From Bacteroidetes bacterium SW_9_63_38 (GTDB taxonomy: Bacteria; Bacteroidota; Rhodothermia; Rhodothermales; Salinibacteraceae): a DNA stretch of 64,000 bases. The notes under the pieces were generated by a model. It did no database searches, was not told the DNA's origin, and saw only the letters and a program-made list of their open reading frames with translations. The stretch covers positions 1-64,000 of the forward strand of contig PXUA01000002.1 in assembly GCA_003022435.1 (NCBI GenBank), in the 5' to 3' direction. This document shows, piece after piece, positions 38,337 through 46,623 of this stretch. How positions within the stretch are numbered: the first letter of the stretch is position 1; each line of letters opens with the position of its first letter. Position numbers and translations under genes: made by a program.

Positions 38337-38738
38337 CTATTCGTCATCGGCGATGACCTCGTCGGGGCGAACGTCCCACATGAGCATCGTTTCGATGTCC
38401 ACGTAATCCTCTTCCCCGATATCATCTGTGAACCGATAGTCGCCGTAGGTGCTCCGCTCGAAGGGCGGCAGCAGCTCCCACTCGGTCTCCTGGCGATCCA
38501 CAAAGTGCTCCGGGAAGGGATTTTCCTCATCGTAGTTCGGGTGGTATGAGGCATACGTCTTTCGAGCCTCGTACAGCGCGGCGCGGCGCGCGCCCGCCTT
38601 CGTCGAGCTCTCGCCCTCCACGCTGAACGGAGAGATCGTGATCGTGGCCGTCATGAAGCCGTCTTCGTCCTCGTGGTAGGACGGACGCATGACTTCAAAG
38701 TCGCTGGGATCGGGATATGCACTGCTTTCGTCGGGCAT
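38337..38738 (-). CDS. Hypothetical acidic protein
   Basis: 133 aa from ATG 38738 (MPDESSAYPDPSDFEVMRPSYHEDED). Very acidic and rich in Tyr and Glu, with a beta-like stretch FMTATITISPFSVEGESSTKAGARRAALYEARK. No known domain, signal or membrane segment. A longer non-ATG extension to 38798 is possible. The 373 bp upstream to 39111 holds no gene I can support. Confidence 0.5.
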   Translation of the reverse strand: MPDESSAYPDPSDFEVMRPSYHEDEDGFMTATITISPFSVEGESSTKAGARRAALYEARKTYASYHPNYDEENPFPEHFVDRQETEWELLPPFERSTYGDYRFTDDIGEEDYVDIETMLMWDVRPDEVIADDE

Positions 38739-39111
38739 ACCGGTACAGAAGATGGTTGTAGAGACAATGCGGACTGCGCCCATGCACATCTCTCGCATGA
38801 ACCTCGTTCGACGACGGGACTGCCCTCCGCCTCGCGACTTTCTCTAAACAGAAACGCCACGTTCAAGATTCTGGGATTCTGCGCCCAGAGGTGCTTCTGT
38901 GTAGAATTCGCACGAGATCTCTTGTGGACAACGCCGTGGATAACATCGGTGCTCGCTCCACGGAGTTTGTTCGAAGACTCCAATAACAGAAACACAAGCA
39001 CCACATTCCGCCGTCTGCCGCCACAATCCATCGAGCACTGTACTTCCGTTATTCAGCTCCGTCCTCTCATCCACAACGGCCGATCGTGGATGATACGACG
39101 GGATCCGCAGG

Positions 39112-40548
39112 CTACTCGTCACCGCCCCCAAGCAAAATAATTTTGTCCCGAAGCGCCGGGTCGGTCACCTCTTCGAGCGCGTTCCGGGTGTCGACGATGG
39201 CGTTGGCACGCTCCGCAATGACGTGCGAATCGAAGGCGTCGTGATCGGTGACGATCACCGTGGCGTCGTGTGCCTCCAGCGTCTCCGGCGTCAGTTCCGC
39301 ACGTGGAACGTCCATCGTCGTTTGCTCCGTCCCATTCACGTGATATTCCGGCACGTGCGGATCGTGGTACCGAATCGTGTCGATGCCCTTTTCTTGAAGC
39401 TGTCGGATAATGGGTCCGGCGGGCGAGTGGCGCGTGTCGTCCACGTTCCGCTTGAAGGCCACCCCGAGCACGAGGACGCTGGCGTTGGAAAGCTGCACCG
39501 GCTGCCGGGCAATGGCCTCGATAATGGACTCGGCCACGTAGAAGGGCATTCCCTCGTTGATGCGGGCCGAGAGGGTGATGAAGCTGGTTTCGAAGTCGTG
39601 CTTGCGCGCGAGCCAGGAGAGGTAGTGCGGATCGATCGGAATGCAGTGCCCCCCCAGGCCGGGCCCGGGATAGAACGGCATAAACCCGAAGGGCTTCGTG
39701 GACGCGGCCTGCACAACTTCCCACATCGACACCTCACCGATCCGGTCGCAAAGCTGCGCGAGTTCGTTGACGAGCGCGATGTTGACGGAGCGAAAGATGT
39801 TTTCGAGAAGCTTCTCCATCTCCGACACCTTCGGATTGGAGACGGCGTGCACCTCACTCACAATTTGTTCGAGGGCCTTCTTGGTGAGGTGCGTACAGGC
39901 CTCCGTGACGCCGCCTGCCACAATCGGCGTGTTGGCCGTCGTGTACTCCTCGTTGCCGGGATCAATCCGCTCCGGGCTGTGCGCGAGGAAATAGTCCTCG
40001 CCGAGAGTCAGTCCTTTCTTCTGGGCCGCCTCCTCCAGAATGGGCTGCACAACGCCCCCTGTGGTGTCCGGATAGGTAGTACTTTTGAGGACGACGAGTT
40101 GACCGGGCCGCAGATGCTCGGCAATCGAGGCCGTAGCCCCTTCGATGTAGGAGGTATCCGGCTCATTCGTGTCCGTCACCGGTGTCGGCACGCAAATAAA
40201 GAAGACATCGATGTCGCCGCTGTCGGCATACGTAGCAGTGCTCTCCAGCACCTCGTCCTGCACGAGGCATCGTACCCGCGCGTCGTCCAGATCATCGAGG
40301 TAGTTGTCCCCCGCATTCAGTTGGCCGACTCGCTCCTCATCCAGGTCGATGCCTATCGTCGAAAAGCCCTGATCGGCGTATTCTACGGCGAGGGGCAGCC
40401 CCACATACCCAAGCCCGACAACGCCGATGGTCGCCGTCTTCGTCTCTAGGCGGCGCGCCAGCTGTTGGGCCGCCGGGGACTGGTCAACGTCCTCCGGCAC
40501 AGCCCCGTTCGTGGCAAGCGACGAAGCAAAAGCAGTGTCAAAATCCAT
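39112..40548 (-). CDS. UDP-N-acetylhexosamine 6-dehydrogenase (nucleotide-sugar dehydrogenase)
   Basis: NAD-dependent oxidation of a UDP-amino sugar at C6 to the uronic acid, supplying the polysaccharide locus. 478 aa. The NAD-binding motif VGLGYVGLPLAVEYA is at about 44-58. Other features are FICVPTPV, LKSTTYPDTTGG, HSPERIDPGN, the EKLLENIFRSVNIALVNELA helix, and the catalytic Cys in GPGLGGHCIPIDPHYLSW. The C-terminal domain has GVAFKRNVDDTRHSP. This is the WbpA/VipA/TviB-like subfamily rather than plain UDP-glucose dehydrogenase. An N-terminal 35-residue extension precedes the Rossmann fold. ATG 40548. It is the last gene of the locus in the direction of transcription. Confidence 0.9.
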   Translation of the reverse strand: MDFDTAFASSLATNGAVPEDVDQSPAAQQLARRLETKTATIGVVGLGYVGLPLAVEYADQGFSTIGIDLDEERVGQLNAGDNYLDDLDDARVRCLVQDEVLESTATYADSGDIDVFFICVPTPVTDTNEPDTSYIEGATASIAEHLRPGQLVVLKSTTYPDTTGGVVQPILEEAAQKKGLTLGEDYFLAHSPERIDPGNEEYTTANTPIVAGGVTEACTHLTKKALEQIVSEVHAVSNPKVSEMEKLLENIFRSVNIALVNELAQLCDRIGEVSMWEVVQAASTKPFGFMPFYPGPGLGGHCIPIDPHYLSWLARKHDFETSFITLSARINEGMPFYVAESIIEAIARQPVQLSNASVLVLGVAFKRNVDDTRHSPAGPIIRQLQEKGIDTIRYHDPHVPEYHVNGTEQTTMDVPRAELTPETLEAHDATVIVTDHDAFDSHVIAERANAIVDTRNALEEVTDPALRDKIILLGGGDE

Positions 40549-40602
40549 GAGGTCTCGCTGTGAACGGAGTAGAGTGCTCGCATCTTTAGCGTGAGGGGCG
40601 CC

Positions 40603-42501
40603 TCAGCCCTGCACAACCAGTTCGGCGCCGTCCGTGGGGACCGTCGCGTGGTCGGCCCGCAGGGGCTCCACCGTTACGTCGAACTCGGTGCAGGGGATCC
40701 CGACTTCTCGACACCGACGGCGAACAGCCCGCCGTCGCTCCGTCGGCATGGTTGCCGTGGTGACGATCACCTCGTCCACGTCCCTATCGTCGCACACCTG
40801 AAGGAGGTCCTTCCCGGTGCCGTGTACCGTCACACCCTGGATCGTCTGATTTTGCTTCATCGGATCATCATCGATGAAGCCAACGGGCTGCCGGTCGAGG
40901 ATTGGATTTCGCCGAAGCTCCCGGAGAGTCAACACGCCTGCGTCGCCCGCCCCGTACAGGAGCACACGGCGGCCGTCGTCTCGATTCGCTGCAAAATACT
41001 GACGAAGGCCCCGAAATCCAAAGCGGACGCCCACAACGGCGAACGTGACGAGCATCCAGTCGATGACGAGGACCGACACAGACACGGCCGCCACGCCCTG
41101 AAGCAGTGCGCAGACGCCGTACGCGGCACCTCCTCCCAGCAGCGTGGCCGCCACGGTGCGGACGAGCTCGGGCGTTCCGGCGTGACGCCAGATGCCTCGA
41201 TACAGGCCCATCGCGTAAAAGACAAGCACCTTGGCCCCCACAACCAGCGGCAAGACCTCCATCATACGCGCCTCCTGGGCACCCGTGAGGCCACTCTCGT
41301 ACCGCAGATAGTGAGCGATGACGAACGCGGCCCCGACCAACAACACATCGGCAGACAGGCCGCCGCCCACCTTCCACCGGTTTCCGAACACCCGGTACAG
41401 CGCTCGCAGGACGCGCCCGGCCCCCGGCGTCGAGGACGACGTCTCTTCAGATGGTGGGCCTCGATAAACATTCGCCTGAGCGACATGAATGCCGAACATT
41501 GTCAGACCAATGCCCACGAACACGCTCAGGGCGTAGAACAACGCGACGTCCACAAAAAGCACCAGAAGCGCCAGCGTGCCTGATCCGAGACTCAGCGCGT
41601 ACAGCATCAGCACCGCGTGCTGCTCCGACAGCCCCAGAAAGACCAGTCGGTGCGACGTATGGTCCTGCCCGCCCTGCGAGACCGGACGCCCCGCCATCTT
41701 CCGCATGAGCGTGACGAGCGTGGTATCGAGAATAGGCACGGCCATGACGGCCAGGGGAACTAGCCCGACCGCCACCGGCCCGCCGACCTCAGGCTGTTGC
41801 TGAATAATAAGTGCAAGCGACGCAATCGAGAAGCCGAGGAAGAGGCTTCCGCAATCGCCCATGAAGATGCGGGCCGGATTGAAATTGAACGCGAGAAAGC
41901 CGAGCGCCGCGCCGACGACGACGCCCCCCACCACCACGGCCGTCGTACTGCCCGTAACCCCCGCAAAGACCGTCATCACGAGCGCGGCGATCCCGGCCAC
42001 TCCGGCCGCGAGGCCGTCCATGTTGTCGAGCAGATTCACGGCGTTTGTGATGCCCACCACCCAGAGCAACGTGAGCGGCAGAGACACCCACGCGGGCCAG
42101 TGTGCTCCAAACGCATAGCCGTCGTACAGGAGCAGCCCCGTCGCCACCACCTGCGCCGCCAGCTTGGCGGACGGACGGATGTGGGCCAGGTCGTCGATCG
42201 TCCCTACGACAAACATCAGGGTCGCCCCCCCCCAGATGGCCCAGACCTCCGCAATCGATGCCACCGCCAGCAGGCCCGCCGTCGCCGCCGCGTAGATGGC
42301 AATGCCTCCCATGAGGCAGGTGGGACACCCGTGCCAGCGATCCTCCCGCGGATAAGCCACCCACTCCAGTCGGCGCGCCGCCCACATCACGAGCGGCGTA
42401 CACAAAAGCACCCCGAGGGCGGACACGAAAAGAGCTCCGCCAATACTCGCAAATCCAAGTTGTTGCAATGACGCCATACGCACACTGAGATTTGTTAACA
42501 T
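40603..42501 (-). CDS. Fusion: WecA-type glycosyl-1-phosphate transferase plus PglF/CapD-like N-terminal region
   Basis: Probable initiator of polysaccharide synthesis, loading a sugar-1-phosphate onto undecaprenyl phosphate in the inner membrane. 632 aa. Residues about 1-340 are a multi-pass transferase with DRWHGCPTCLMGG, FVVGTIDDLAHIRPSAKL, NLLDNMDGLAAG, IFMGDCGSLFLGF and the cytoplasmic His loop GGQDHTSHRL. Residues about 375-500 are another set of membrane helices; residues about 505-625 form a Rossmann-like domain (VLLYGAGDAGVLTLRELRRNP, VGFIDDDP), as in the N-terminal half of CapD/PglF dehydratases. The catalytic SDR domain of those enzymes is absent, so the second half may be regulatory or scaffolding. 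ATG 42501; ATG 42477 is possible. Confidence 0.85.
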   Translation of the reverse strand: MLTNLSVRMASLQQLGFASIGGALFVSALGVLLCTPLVMWAARRLEWVAYPREDRWHGCPTCLMGGIAIYAAATAGLLAVASIAEVWAIWGGATLMFVVGTIDDLAHIRPSAKLAAQVVATGLLLYDGYAFGAHWPAWVSLPLTLLWVVGITNAVNLLDNMDGLAAGVAGIAALVMTVFAGVTGSTTAVVVGGVVVGAALGFLAFNFNPARIFMGDCGSLFLGFSIASLALIIQQQPEVGGPVAVGLVPLAVMAVPILDTTLVTLMRKMAGRPVSQGGQDHTSHRLVFLGLSEQHAVLMLYALSLGSGTLALLVLFVDVALFYALSVFVGIGLTMFGIHVAQANVYRGPPSEETSSSTPGAGRVLRALYRVFGNRWKVGGGLSADVLLVGAAFVIAHYLRYESGLTGAQEARMMEVLPLVVGAKVLVFYAMGLYRGIWRHAGTPELVRTVAATLLGGGAAYGVCALLQGVAAVSVSVLVIDWMLVTFAVVGVRFGFRGLRQYFAANRDDGRRVLLYGAGDAGVLTLRELRRNPILDRQPVGFIDDDPMKQNQTIQGVTVHGTGKDLLQVCDDRDVDEVIVTTATMPTERRRAVRRRCREVGIPCTEFDVTVEPLRADHATVPTDGAELVVQG

Positions 42502-42602
42502 GATTGATGCACTACGCCATCTCGAAGGAGCCCAAGAAGCTGAAACAGTGTCACGAGAGAGAGCCCGTGGTTCAAGAGAACGGCTATTGAGATGGGACTA
42601 GT

Positions 42603-43634
42603 CTACTGCTCCAAAGCGGGATCAGATGGCTTCTGCTTCTCCTGCCCGCCTCCATCCGAAGCGACATTCATTTCCGCAACCACGTCCCGCAAAATATCTT
42701 CCAACGAGTGGGACGGGGCAAAATCGACAGTATCTTGCAGTTTCGTAATATCCGGCGTCCGTCGCCTCATATCCTCAAACCCCGGGCCGTACACCTCGTC
42801 GTACGGCACGTGTGTAATGGTGGACGACGATCCTACCCGATTCTTTACGCGCTCGGCCAGACGATTAATCGATACTTCCTCCGGACGCCCGACGTTGAAC
42901 ACCTCACCCTCGGCCGCCGGTTCGTTCAGAAGCCGCCGGACCGCCCGCACGGCATCGTGCACGTGCGTGAAGCACCGCGTCTGGGTCCCGTCGCCGTACA
43001 CCTGAATGGGCCGCTCCTCAAGAGCACGCTCCACAAAATTCGGAATCACCATCCCGTACCGGCTGCTCTGCCCCGGCCCGACGGTGTTGAAGAAGCGAAC
43101 GCAGATGACAGGAAGGTCGTATTCATCATAGTAGGCCTGGGCCAAAAACTCATCCATGGCCTTCGAGCACGCGTAGGCCCAGCGCCGCTTGCTCGTCGTC
43201 CCCAGCGTCCAGTCGCCGTCTTCGCTCAGCGCGTCGAGCGACGGGTTCGTCTGCATCGCCTTGCCGTAGATTTCCGAGGTCGACGCCAGGAGCGTCTTCT
43301 TGTCGTGGTAGCGGGCCATCTGTAGCACATTTTCCGTGCCGCCGACATTCGTCTGGATCGTCTCGACGGGCTTCTCCATGACCCGTTTTACCCCCACCGC
43401 GGCGGCCAGATGCACGATGCGATCACAGGACTCCACGCACTGCTCCAGCGTGTGCTCGTTGAGGACGTTTCCGATGGTCAGCGTGAACGCATCGTCCCCG
43501 GTCCACTGCTGCACGTTGTCGCGGCGGCCCGTCGACAAATTGTCGAGCACGTGCACCTCGTGCCCGTCATCCAGAAGACATTTTGTCAAGTGACTACCGA
43601 TAAAGCCAGCGCCGCCGGTGATGAGGTAACGCAT
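42603..43634 (-). CDS. NAD-dependent epimerase/dehydratase
   Basis: Extended short-chain dehydrogenase acting on a nucleotide sugar. 343 aa, GGAGFIGSHL at residues 7-16, active site STSEIYG and YACSK (Tyr-x3-Lys), substrate-side motif RFFNTVGPGQSSRYGMVIPNFV. The sequence is closest in feel to UDP-glucuronate decarboxylase or UDP-glucose 4-epimerase-like enzymes; the exact product cannot be fixed. The C-terminal 20 residues are hydrophilic low-complexity. It lies 101 bp upstream of the initiating transferase gene. Confidence 0.85.
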   Translation of the reverse strand: MRYLITGGAGFIGSHLTKCLLDDGHEVHVLDNLSTGRRDNVQQWTGDDAFTLTIGNVLNEHTLEQCVESCDRIVHLAAAVGVKRVMEKPVETIQTNVGGTENVLQMARYHDKKTLLASTSEIYGKAMQTNPSLDALSEDGDWTLGTTSKRRWAYACSKAMDEFLAQAYYDEYDLPVICVRFFNTVGPGQSSRYGMVIPNFVERALEERPIQVYGDGTQTRCFTHVHDAVRAVRRLLNEPAAEGEVFNVGRPEEVSINRLAERVKNRVGSSSTITHVPYDEVYGPGFEDMRRRTPDITKLQDTVDFAPSHSLEDILRDVVAEMNVASDGGGQEKQKPSDPALEQ

Positions 43635-43773
43635 GCGAGAAAGTGGCCCTGGGCGCTGAAGACTGCGTCAAGAAATATTTTGTAACACCATCCACATAGT
43701 AGGCGACAGCGCTCAAAAACGGAAACACAGGCCGCGGACATTCACAGAGGATCTAACTCTGCCCTCCTTCAAG

Positions 43774-43830
43774 AAGACAATTTCATCTTTCTCTACGATA
43801 GGTACAGGAGAGCGGTAGCGCACAGCGTTC
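43774..43830 (+). repeat. Dispersed repeat copy C, truncated, overlapping the DUF5615 3' end
   Basis: Begins AAGACAATTTCATCTTTCTCT and runs through ACAGGAGAGCGGTAGCGCAC, aligned with the first third of copies at 18455 and 8250. It replaces the C-terminal coding part of the DUF5615 gene and supplies its stop codon. Confidence 0.6.
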
Positions 43831-43992
43831 TTGGACTGTCGCCAACGCGAGCTGCTCCGCATCGCTCGTACCCAGCATCCCTTCCTCGTGCGCTGTACGG
43901 ACACCGTACTCGTGTCCCTGAAGAATATCGGCAACCCGCACCGAAACGTCTTCGTCCAGATAGAGCTTGGCAAAGAGGCGTGGTGCATCCAT
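43783..43992 (-). pseudogene. DUF5615 PIN-like toxin, C-terminally truncated
   Basis: 69 codons from ATG 43992: LYLDEDVSVRVADILQGHEYGVRTAHEEGMLGTSDAEQLALAT is the N-terminal half of the DUF5615 (PIN-like) domain, with the first acidic pair of the active site (DED). The second half, which carries the remaining acidic residues and the T..D-F strand, is missing, replaced by repeat copy C. It follows a DUF433 gene, its usual antitoxin partner. Probably inactive. Confidence 0.7.
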
Positions 43993-44009
43993 GGACCTTC
44001 CCACTAGGA

Positions 44010-44327
44010 CTACGAGACATTTCCGCTGCTGAGATTCTGGGCGAGCTCTTCGCCCGAGCAAGCCGTCCCGACTCGGTCCGCTGAGATCTGATTGCGCTCA
44101 GTGGATGTGTTAATTTCTTCCTGATGATCGCTGTAATACGTGAGCGCAGCAAAGACGTGCGAAAGCGTCAAATGAGGCAGATCCCGCGGAATCTCTTCGG
44201 GCACGGTCCCTGCCCGCCACACCTCAACGATAGCGCGAACGGGCGTGCGCGTCCCTTCGATGATCGGCTCTCCACTGAGCACGTCATCGCGACGGGTGAT
44301 GTATTTGTATTGTGTGGCCTGTGCCAT
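44010..44327 (-). CDS. DUF433 family antitoxin-like protein
   Basis: 105 aa from ATG 44327. ITRRDDVLSGEPIIEGTRTPVRAIVEVWRAGTVPEEIPRDLPHLTLSHVFAALTYYSDHQEEI is a complete DUF433 domain, a helix-turn-helix-like fold that represses its own operon and pairs with DUF5615/PIN-like toxins. The extra C-terminal 30 residues look like read-through into non-coding sequence. Its toxin partner, 17 bp downstream, is truncated, leaving an orphan antitoxin. Confidence 0.8.
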   Translation of the reverse strand: MAQATQYKYITRRDDVLSGEPIIEGTRTPVRAIVEVWRAGTVPEEIPRDLPHLTLSHVFAALTYYSDHQEEINTSTERNQISADRVGTACSGEELAQNLSSGNVS

Positions 44328-44468
44328 GGACAGGACCTGCTGCTTCACTTTATGAATCGCTACCTTTTAGACGGGGACTTTCTGGGTGAGTTGCAATCCG
44401 TCTCTCCTCGTTTCCCAGATGTCGTCTTGATCGCCCCACCCTCCCTCCCGCCTCGACCCGGTAGCGCT

Positions 44469-44572
44469 TACTGATACGTGAATGGGTTCTTAAAGACGAT
44501 TCCGACCAGTAGCGGACCACGGTGCTCCCCGTAGGAGAGAATAAAGTTTACCTACCCGTGCACGGATCAGTA
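44469..44572 (+). repeat. 104-bp TACTGATACGTGAAT inverted-end element, uninterrupted
   Basis: Left end TACTGATACGTGAATGGG, right end CCCGTGCACGGATCAGTA. The flanking bases extend the inverted repeat (GCT before, AGC after). It is the empty-site counterpart of the composite at 2651-2877. Confidence 0.8.
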
Positions 44573-44744
44573 AGCCCCCACACTTGCCCATTCTCCACTC
44601 TCACGCCCCCACGCCCCGAGTCACACCTCCAGCACCGGCCGGTCCGCATGATAGTCTTTCATCCAGTCGGCAAAGACCTGCGGGCCTTCCTCGATCGGGG
44701 TCTCCGGCGCCCAGTCCAACAGGGCCTTCGCCTTCGAAATGTCG

Positions 44745-44783
44745 GCGCCCCGACCAACGGGAGGAAGTAGTCTCCGGGCTGCG
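44745..44783 (+). repeat. Short ACTACTTCCTC-core repeat, insert 1
   Basis: Reads GCGCCCCGACC...GGCTGCG. GCG borders both sides of the insert, and the uninterrupted paralogue has a single GCG here. It matches the copy in intein 1 at 34 of 38 positions. Confidence 0.75.
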
Positions 44784-44817
44784 TACATGCGTTCTACATC
44801 GCCGGGCTGCGTGGGGA

Positions 44818-44887
44818 GCACTCTAAAAGTACCTCCTCGTTTCACTCGGGGTGCACTCTAAAAGTACTTCCTCGTTTCACTCGGGGC
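44818..44887 (+). repeat. Two tandem 35-bp units with TACYTCCTC core
   Basis: Units 44818-44852 and 44853-44887 differ at two positions (CCTC/TTCC-type change and the last base). Each begins GCACTCTAAAAGTAC and ends TTTCACTCGGGG. Absent from the intact paralogue. Confidence 0.85.
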
Positions 44888-44966
44888 GCTGTTCGATCTC
44901 CGGCGTAATGTCCATCGCATCGGCAGTGCCGGAAATGAGGTCCTTGAGCTGCGTCGTCTCCGAGCC

Positions 44967-45021
44967 TCAGCCCAGGACTACTTCCTCCTTGGCACTCTCC
45001 CGAGTGCCTGCGTCAGGGCGC
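44967..45021 (+). repeat. Short ACTACTTCCTC-core repeat, insert 3
   Basis: Contains CAGCCCAGGACTACTTCCTC, then a small hairpin GGCACTC-TCCC-GAGTGCC, then a GGGCGC end. The paralogue reads straight through. Confidence 0.75.
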
Positions 45022-45093
45022 CCAGGTTGATAATCTCGTACTCCGGCTCGTCCAGCGAAGTCGTTCGGTGGAGGCTTCGCACAATCCCGTCGC

Positions 45094-45192
45094 TACCGAT
45101 CCGTGAAGCAAACCATGATGAAAATTACTGCTTATATGAAGCACGGTCCCCCTCTCTGCGAAAGTCTCTTCAACGTTTACGACGGATCGGTA
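45094..45192 (+). repeat. 99-bp TACCGATCCGTGAA inverted-end element
   Basis: Left end TACCGATCCGTGAAG, right end GACGGATCGGTA. It interrupts the epimerase pseudogene at a point where the paralogue is continuous. The interior is unlike the 104-bp element; only the ends are shared. Confidence 0.75.
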
Positions 45193-45281
45193 CTGTCGGC
45201 CACGTAGGTGTAGTCGCGGCGCGAGGTGCCGTCGCCGTACATCGTGATGGGCTGGTCCGTCAGCAACTGGCGGGCGAACTT

Positions 45282-45383
45282 GCGCCCCAAGAGCACTTCC
45301 TCGCTGGAGATCTGGGATCTCCTCGCTCAGGGCGCAGCCCAAGACTACTTCCTCGCTGGAGATCTGGGATCTCCTCGCTCAGG
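45282..45383 (+). repeat. Two tandem ACTACTTCCTC-core units with internal palindrome
   Basis: Units 45282-45331 and 45332-45383. Each carries CACTTCCTC or CTACTTCCTC, then GCTGGAGATCTGGGATCTCC (an inverted repeat around GATCTGGGATC), then CTCGCTCAGG. Absent from the intact paralogue. Confidence 0.85.
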
Positions 45384-45472
45384 GCGCTGCGGGGGCCGCA
45401 TCCGCGACGGCTGTCGGGATACTTCTTCCCTCCGGTCGGGGCGTAGACGGTGAAGAAACGCAGGCAGTGGAT

Positions 45473-45575
45473 CCACCAATCCGTGAAGGAGCTTCAAGCT
45501 TCCGGGGGTCGTTCTTATCGGGACGCGGTCCCTCTCAGTCGGATTGATACGAAAATGTGCTTGGTTACGGATTGG
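45473..45575 (+). repeat. 103-bp CACCAATCCGTGAA inverted-end element
   Basis: Left end CACCAATCCGTGAAGG, right end GGTTACGGATTGGTG. It is a variant-ended member of the family, inserted in the epimerase pseudogene between blocks that are adjacent in the paralogue. Confidence 0.7.
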
Positions 45576-45806
45576 TGCTGTTGTAGAGGTGGTGAAACGT
45601 GTGGGCCAGCAGCTCGCCGGACCGCTTCGTCGCCGCGTAGGGCGAGATGGGGGGTTCCCCCCGATCGTTCTCCAGGAAAACGGGACCATGTCCGTGCTGC
45701 CGCAGACAAACGAGGAGGGGTTTGGTTGGATAAGTCGACGCACTCTTTGGCACCTTCCAACATCGACTGCATTCCGTCAACGGTGCAAGAAATGAACATC
45801 CGTGTT

Positions 45807-46256
45807 CTACTCTTCTCCGGATGTCCCGTCCGCTTCCATCAATGTGATCTCTATACCAAACTCGTCTCCGGCGTCCGCCATTCCATGATCGGCAGTCAAC
45901 ACCGGAAGATTGCGGCCGTCGGCCGCAGCAAGACGCAATGCATCCAGGGTCCGAAGCGCGGTCTCGTTCGCCGCCATCCATTGTCGAGCCCGAACGTACT
46001 CGTCCTGTTCAATCGGCACGATCTCGTACAGTCCCCTTCGCACATGTGTGCGGAAGAGATTTTGCACGCGTTCGGCATCGTTGGCCGACAACTCTCGTCG
46101 CCGCGTCTTTTTCGCCAACGCCGAATGCAGCTCGACATCGGTGAGCCGACTGATGACCGGCGGGCGGAGCCGACGGAGATGCTGTTCTGCCTGCTCACTC
46201 AACGGTTCAGGACAGTAATATGCAGCCAGGATACTGGTATCAACGTATCGGGTCAA
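45807..46256 (-). CDS. PIN-domain toxin (VapC-like)
   Basis: 149 aa. The PIN nuclease pattern is visible: YVDTSIL (Asp6), DVELHSAL (Glu42), [12 protein letters not shown] (Asp105) and LTADHGMA (Asp123), a complete acidic set for a Mg-dependent RNase. The start is TTG at 46256, overlapping the stop of the antitoxin gene by a few bases, so translation is probably coupled. It is the intact toxin in this decay zone, unlike the DUF5615 gene nearby. The RNA target is unknown. Confidence 0.85.
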   Translation of the reverse strand: MTRYVDTSILAAYYCPEPLSEQAEQHLRRLRPPVISRLTDVELHSALAKKTRRRELSANDAERVQNLFRTHVRRGLYEIVPIEQDEYVRARQWMAANETALRTLDALRLAAADGRNLPVLTADHGMADAGDEFGIEITLMEADGTSGEE

Positions 46257-46492
46257 TATCTTTCGTCGTCTCGGCGGCGTTGCACGTTTTCACGGAGCGG
46301 AGCTCCCTCCACTTGCAGTTCTTCCCTCCACTCGCTGAGGGATGGTAGTGTGTTCCCGTCCGTTCCCTCCGTTGGATGAAGGCGAATCGGAGGGCGACCG
46401 GACCGGGTAATAAGAATCGTTTCCCCCTTCTCCGCACGATCAAGGAGACTCTCAAGACAGCCTTGCGCCTCTTGAACAGGGATCTGTGTCAT
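46253..46492 (-). CDS. Phd/RelB-type antitoxin
   Basis: 79 aa from ATG 46492. IPVQEAQGCLESLLDRAEKGETILITRSGRPPIRLHP is the Phd/YefM-like DNA-binding N-terminal domain; the C-terminal part (SLSEWREELQVEGAPLRENV) would bind and block the toxin. It overlaps the PIN toxin gene start. It likely represses its own promoter in the 131 bp downstream of the epimerase gene end. Confidence 0.8.
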   Translation of the reverse strand: MTQIPVQEAQGCLESLLDRAEKGETILITRSGRPPIRLHPTEGTDGNTLPSLSEWREELQVEGAPLRENVQRRRDDERY

Positions 46493-46623
46493 AACAGCCT
46501 TCGATAATCAATTCGCTGCCCCTCTTCCTACGATTTTCTCTCTTCAAGAGAGTAGGTATTCGGCGTAAACCTACAAGACTATATCGACCAAACGTCCATT
46601 TGCTCCACGCGTGTCCCAAATGG

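Larger units (their letters stand above)
44621..45783 (-). pseudogene. NAD-dependent epimerase pseudogene invaded by short repeats
   Basis: Collinear with the intact epimerase gene at 46624-47607, from its stop codon (PVLEV end) back to about residue 102; the N-terminal NAD-binding half is missing. Against the intact copy the gene carries at least seven extra inserts: 44745-44783, 44818-44887 (two 35-bp units), about 44967-45021, 45094-45192 (inverted-end element), 45282-45383 (two about 51-bp units), about 45400-45441, and 45473-45575 (inverted-end element). The last 120 bp (about 45660-45760) is also badly degraded. No reading frame survives. A VapBC-like pair separates pseudogene and intact paralogue, which suggests an old tandem duplication. 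Confidence 0.9.
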
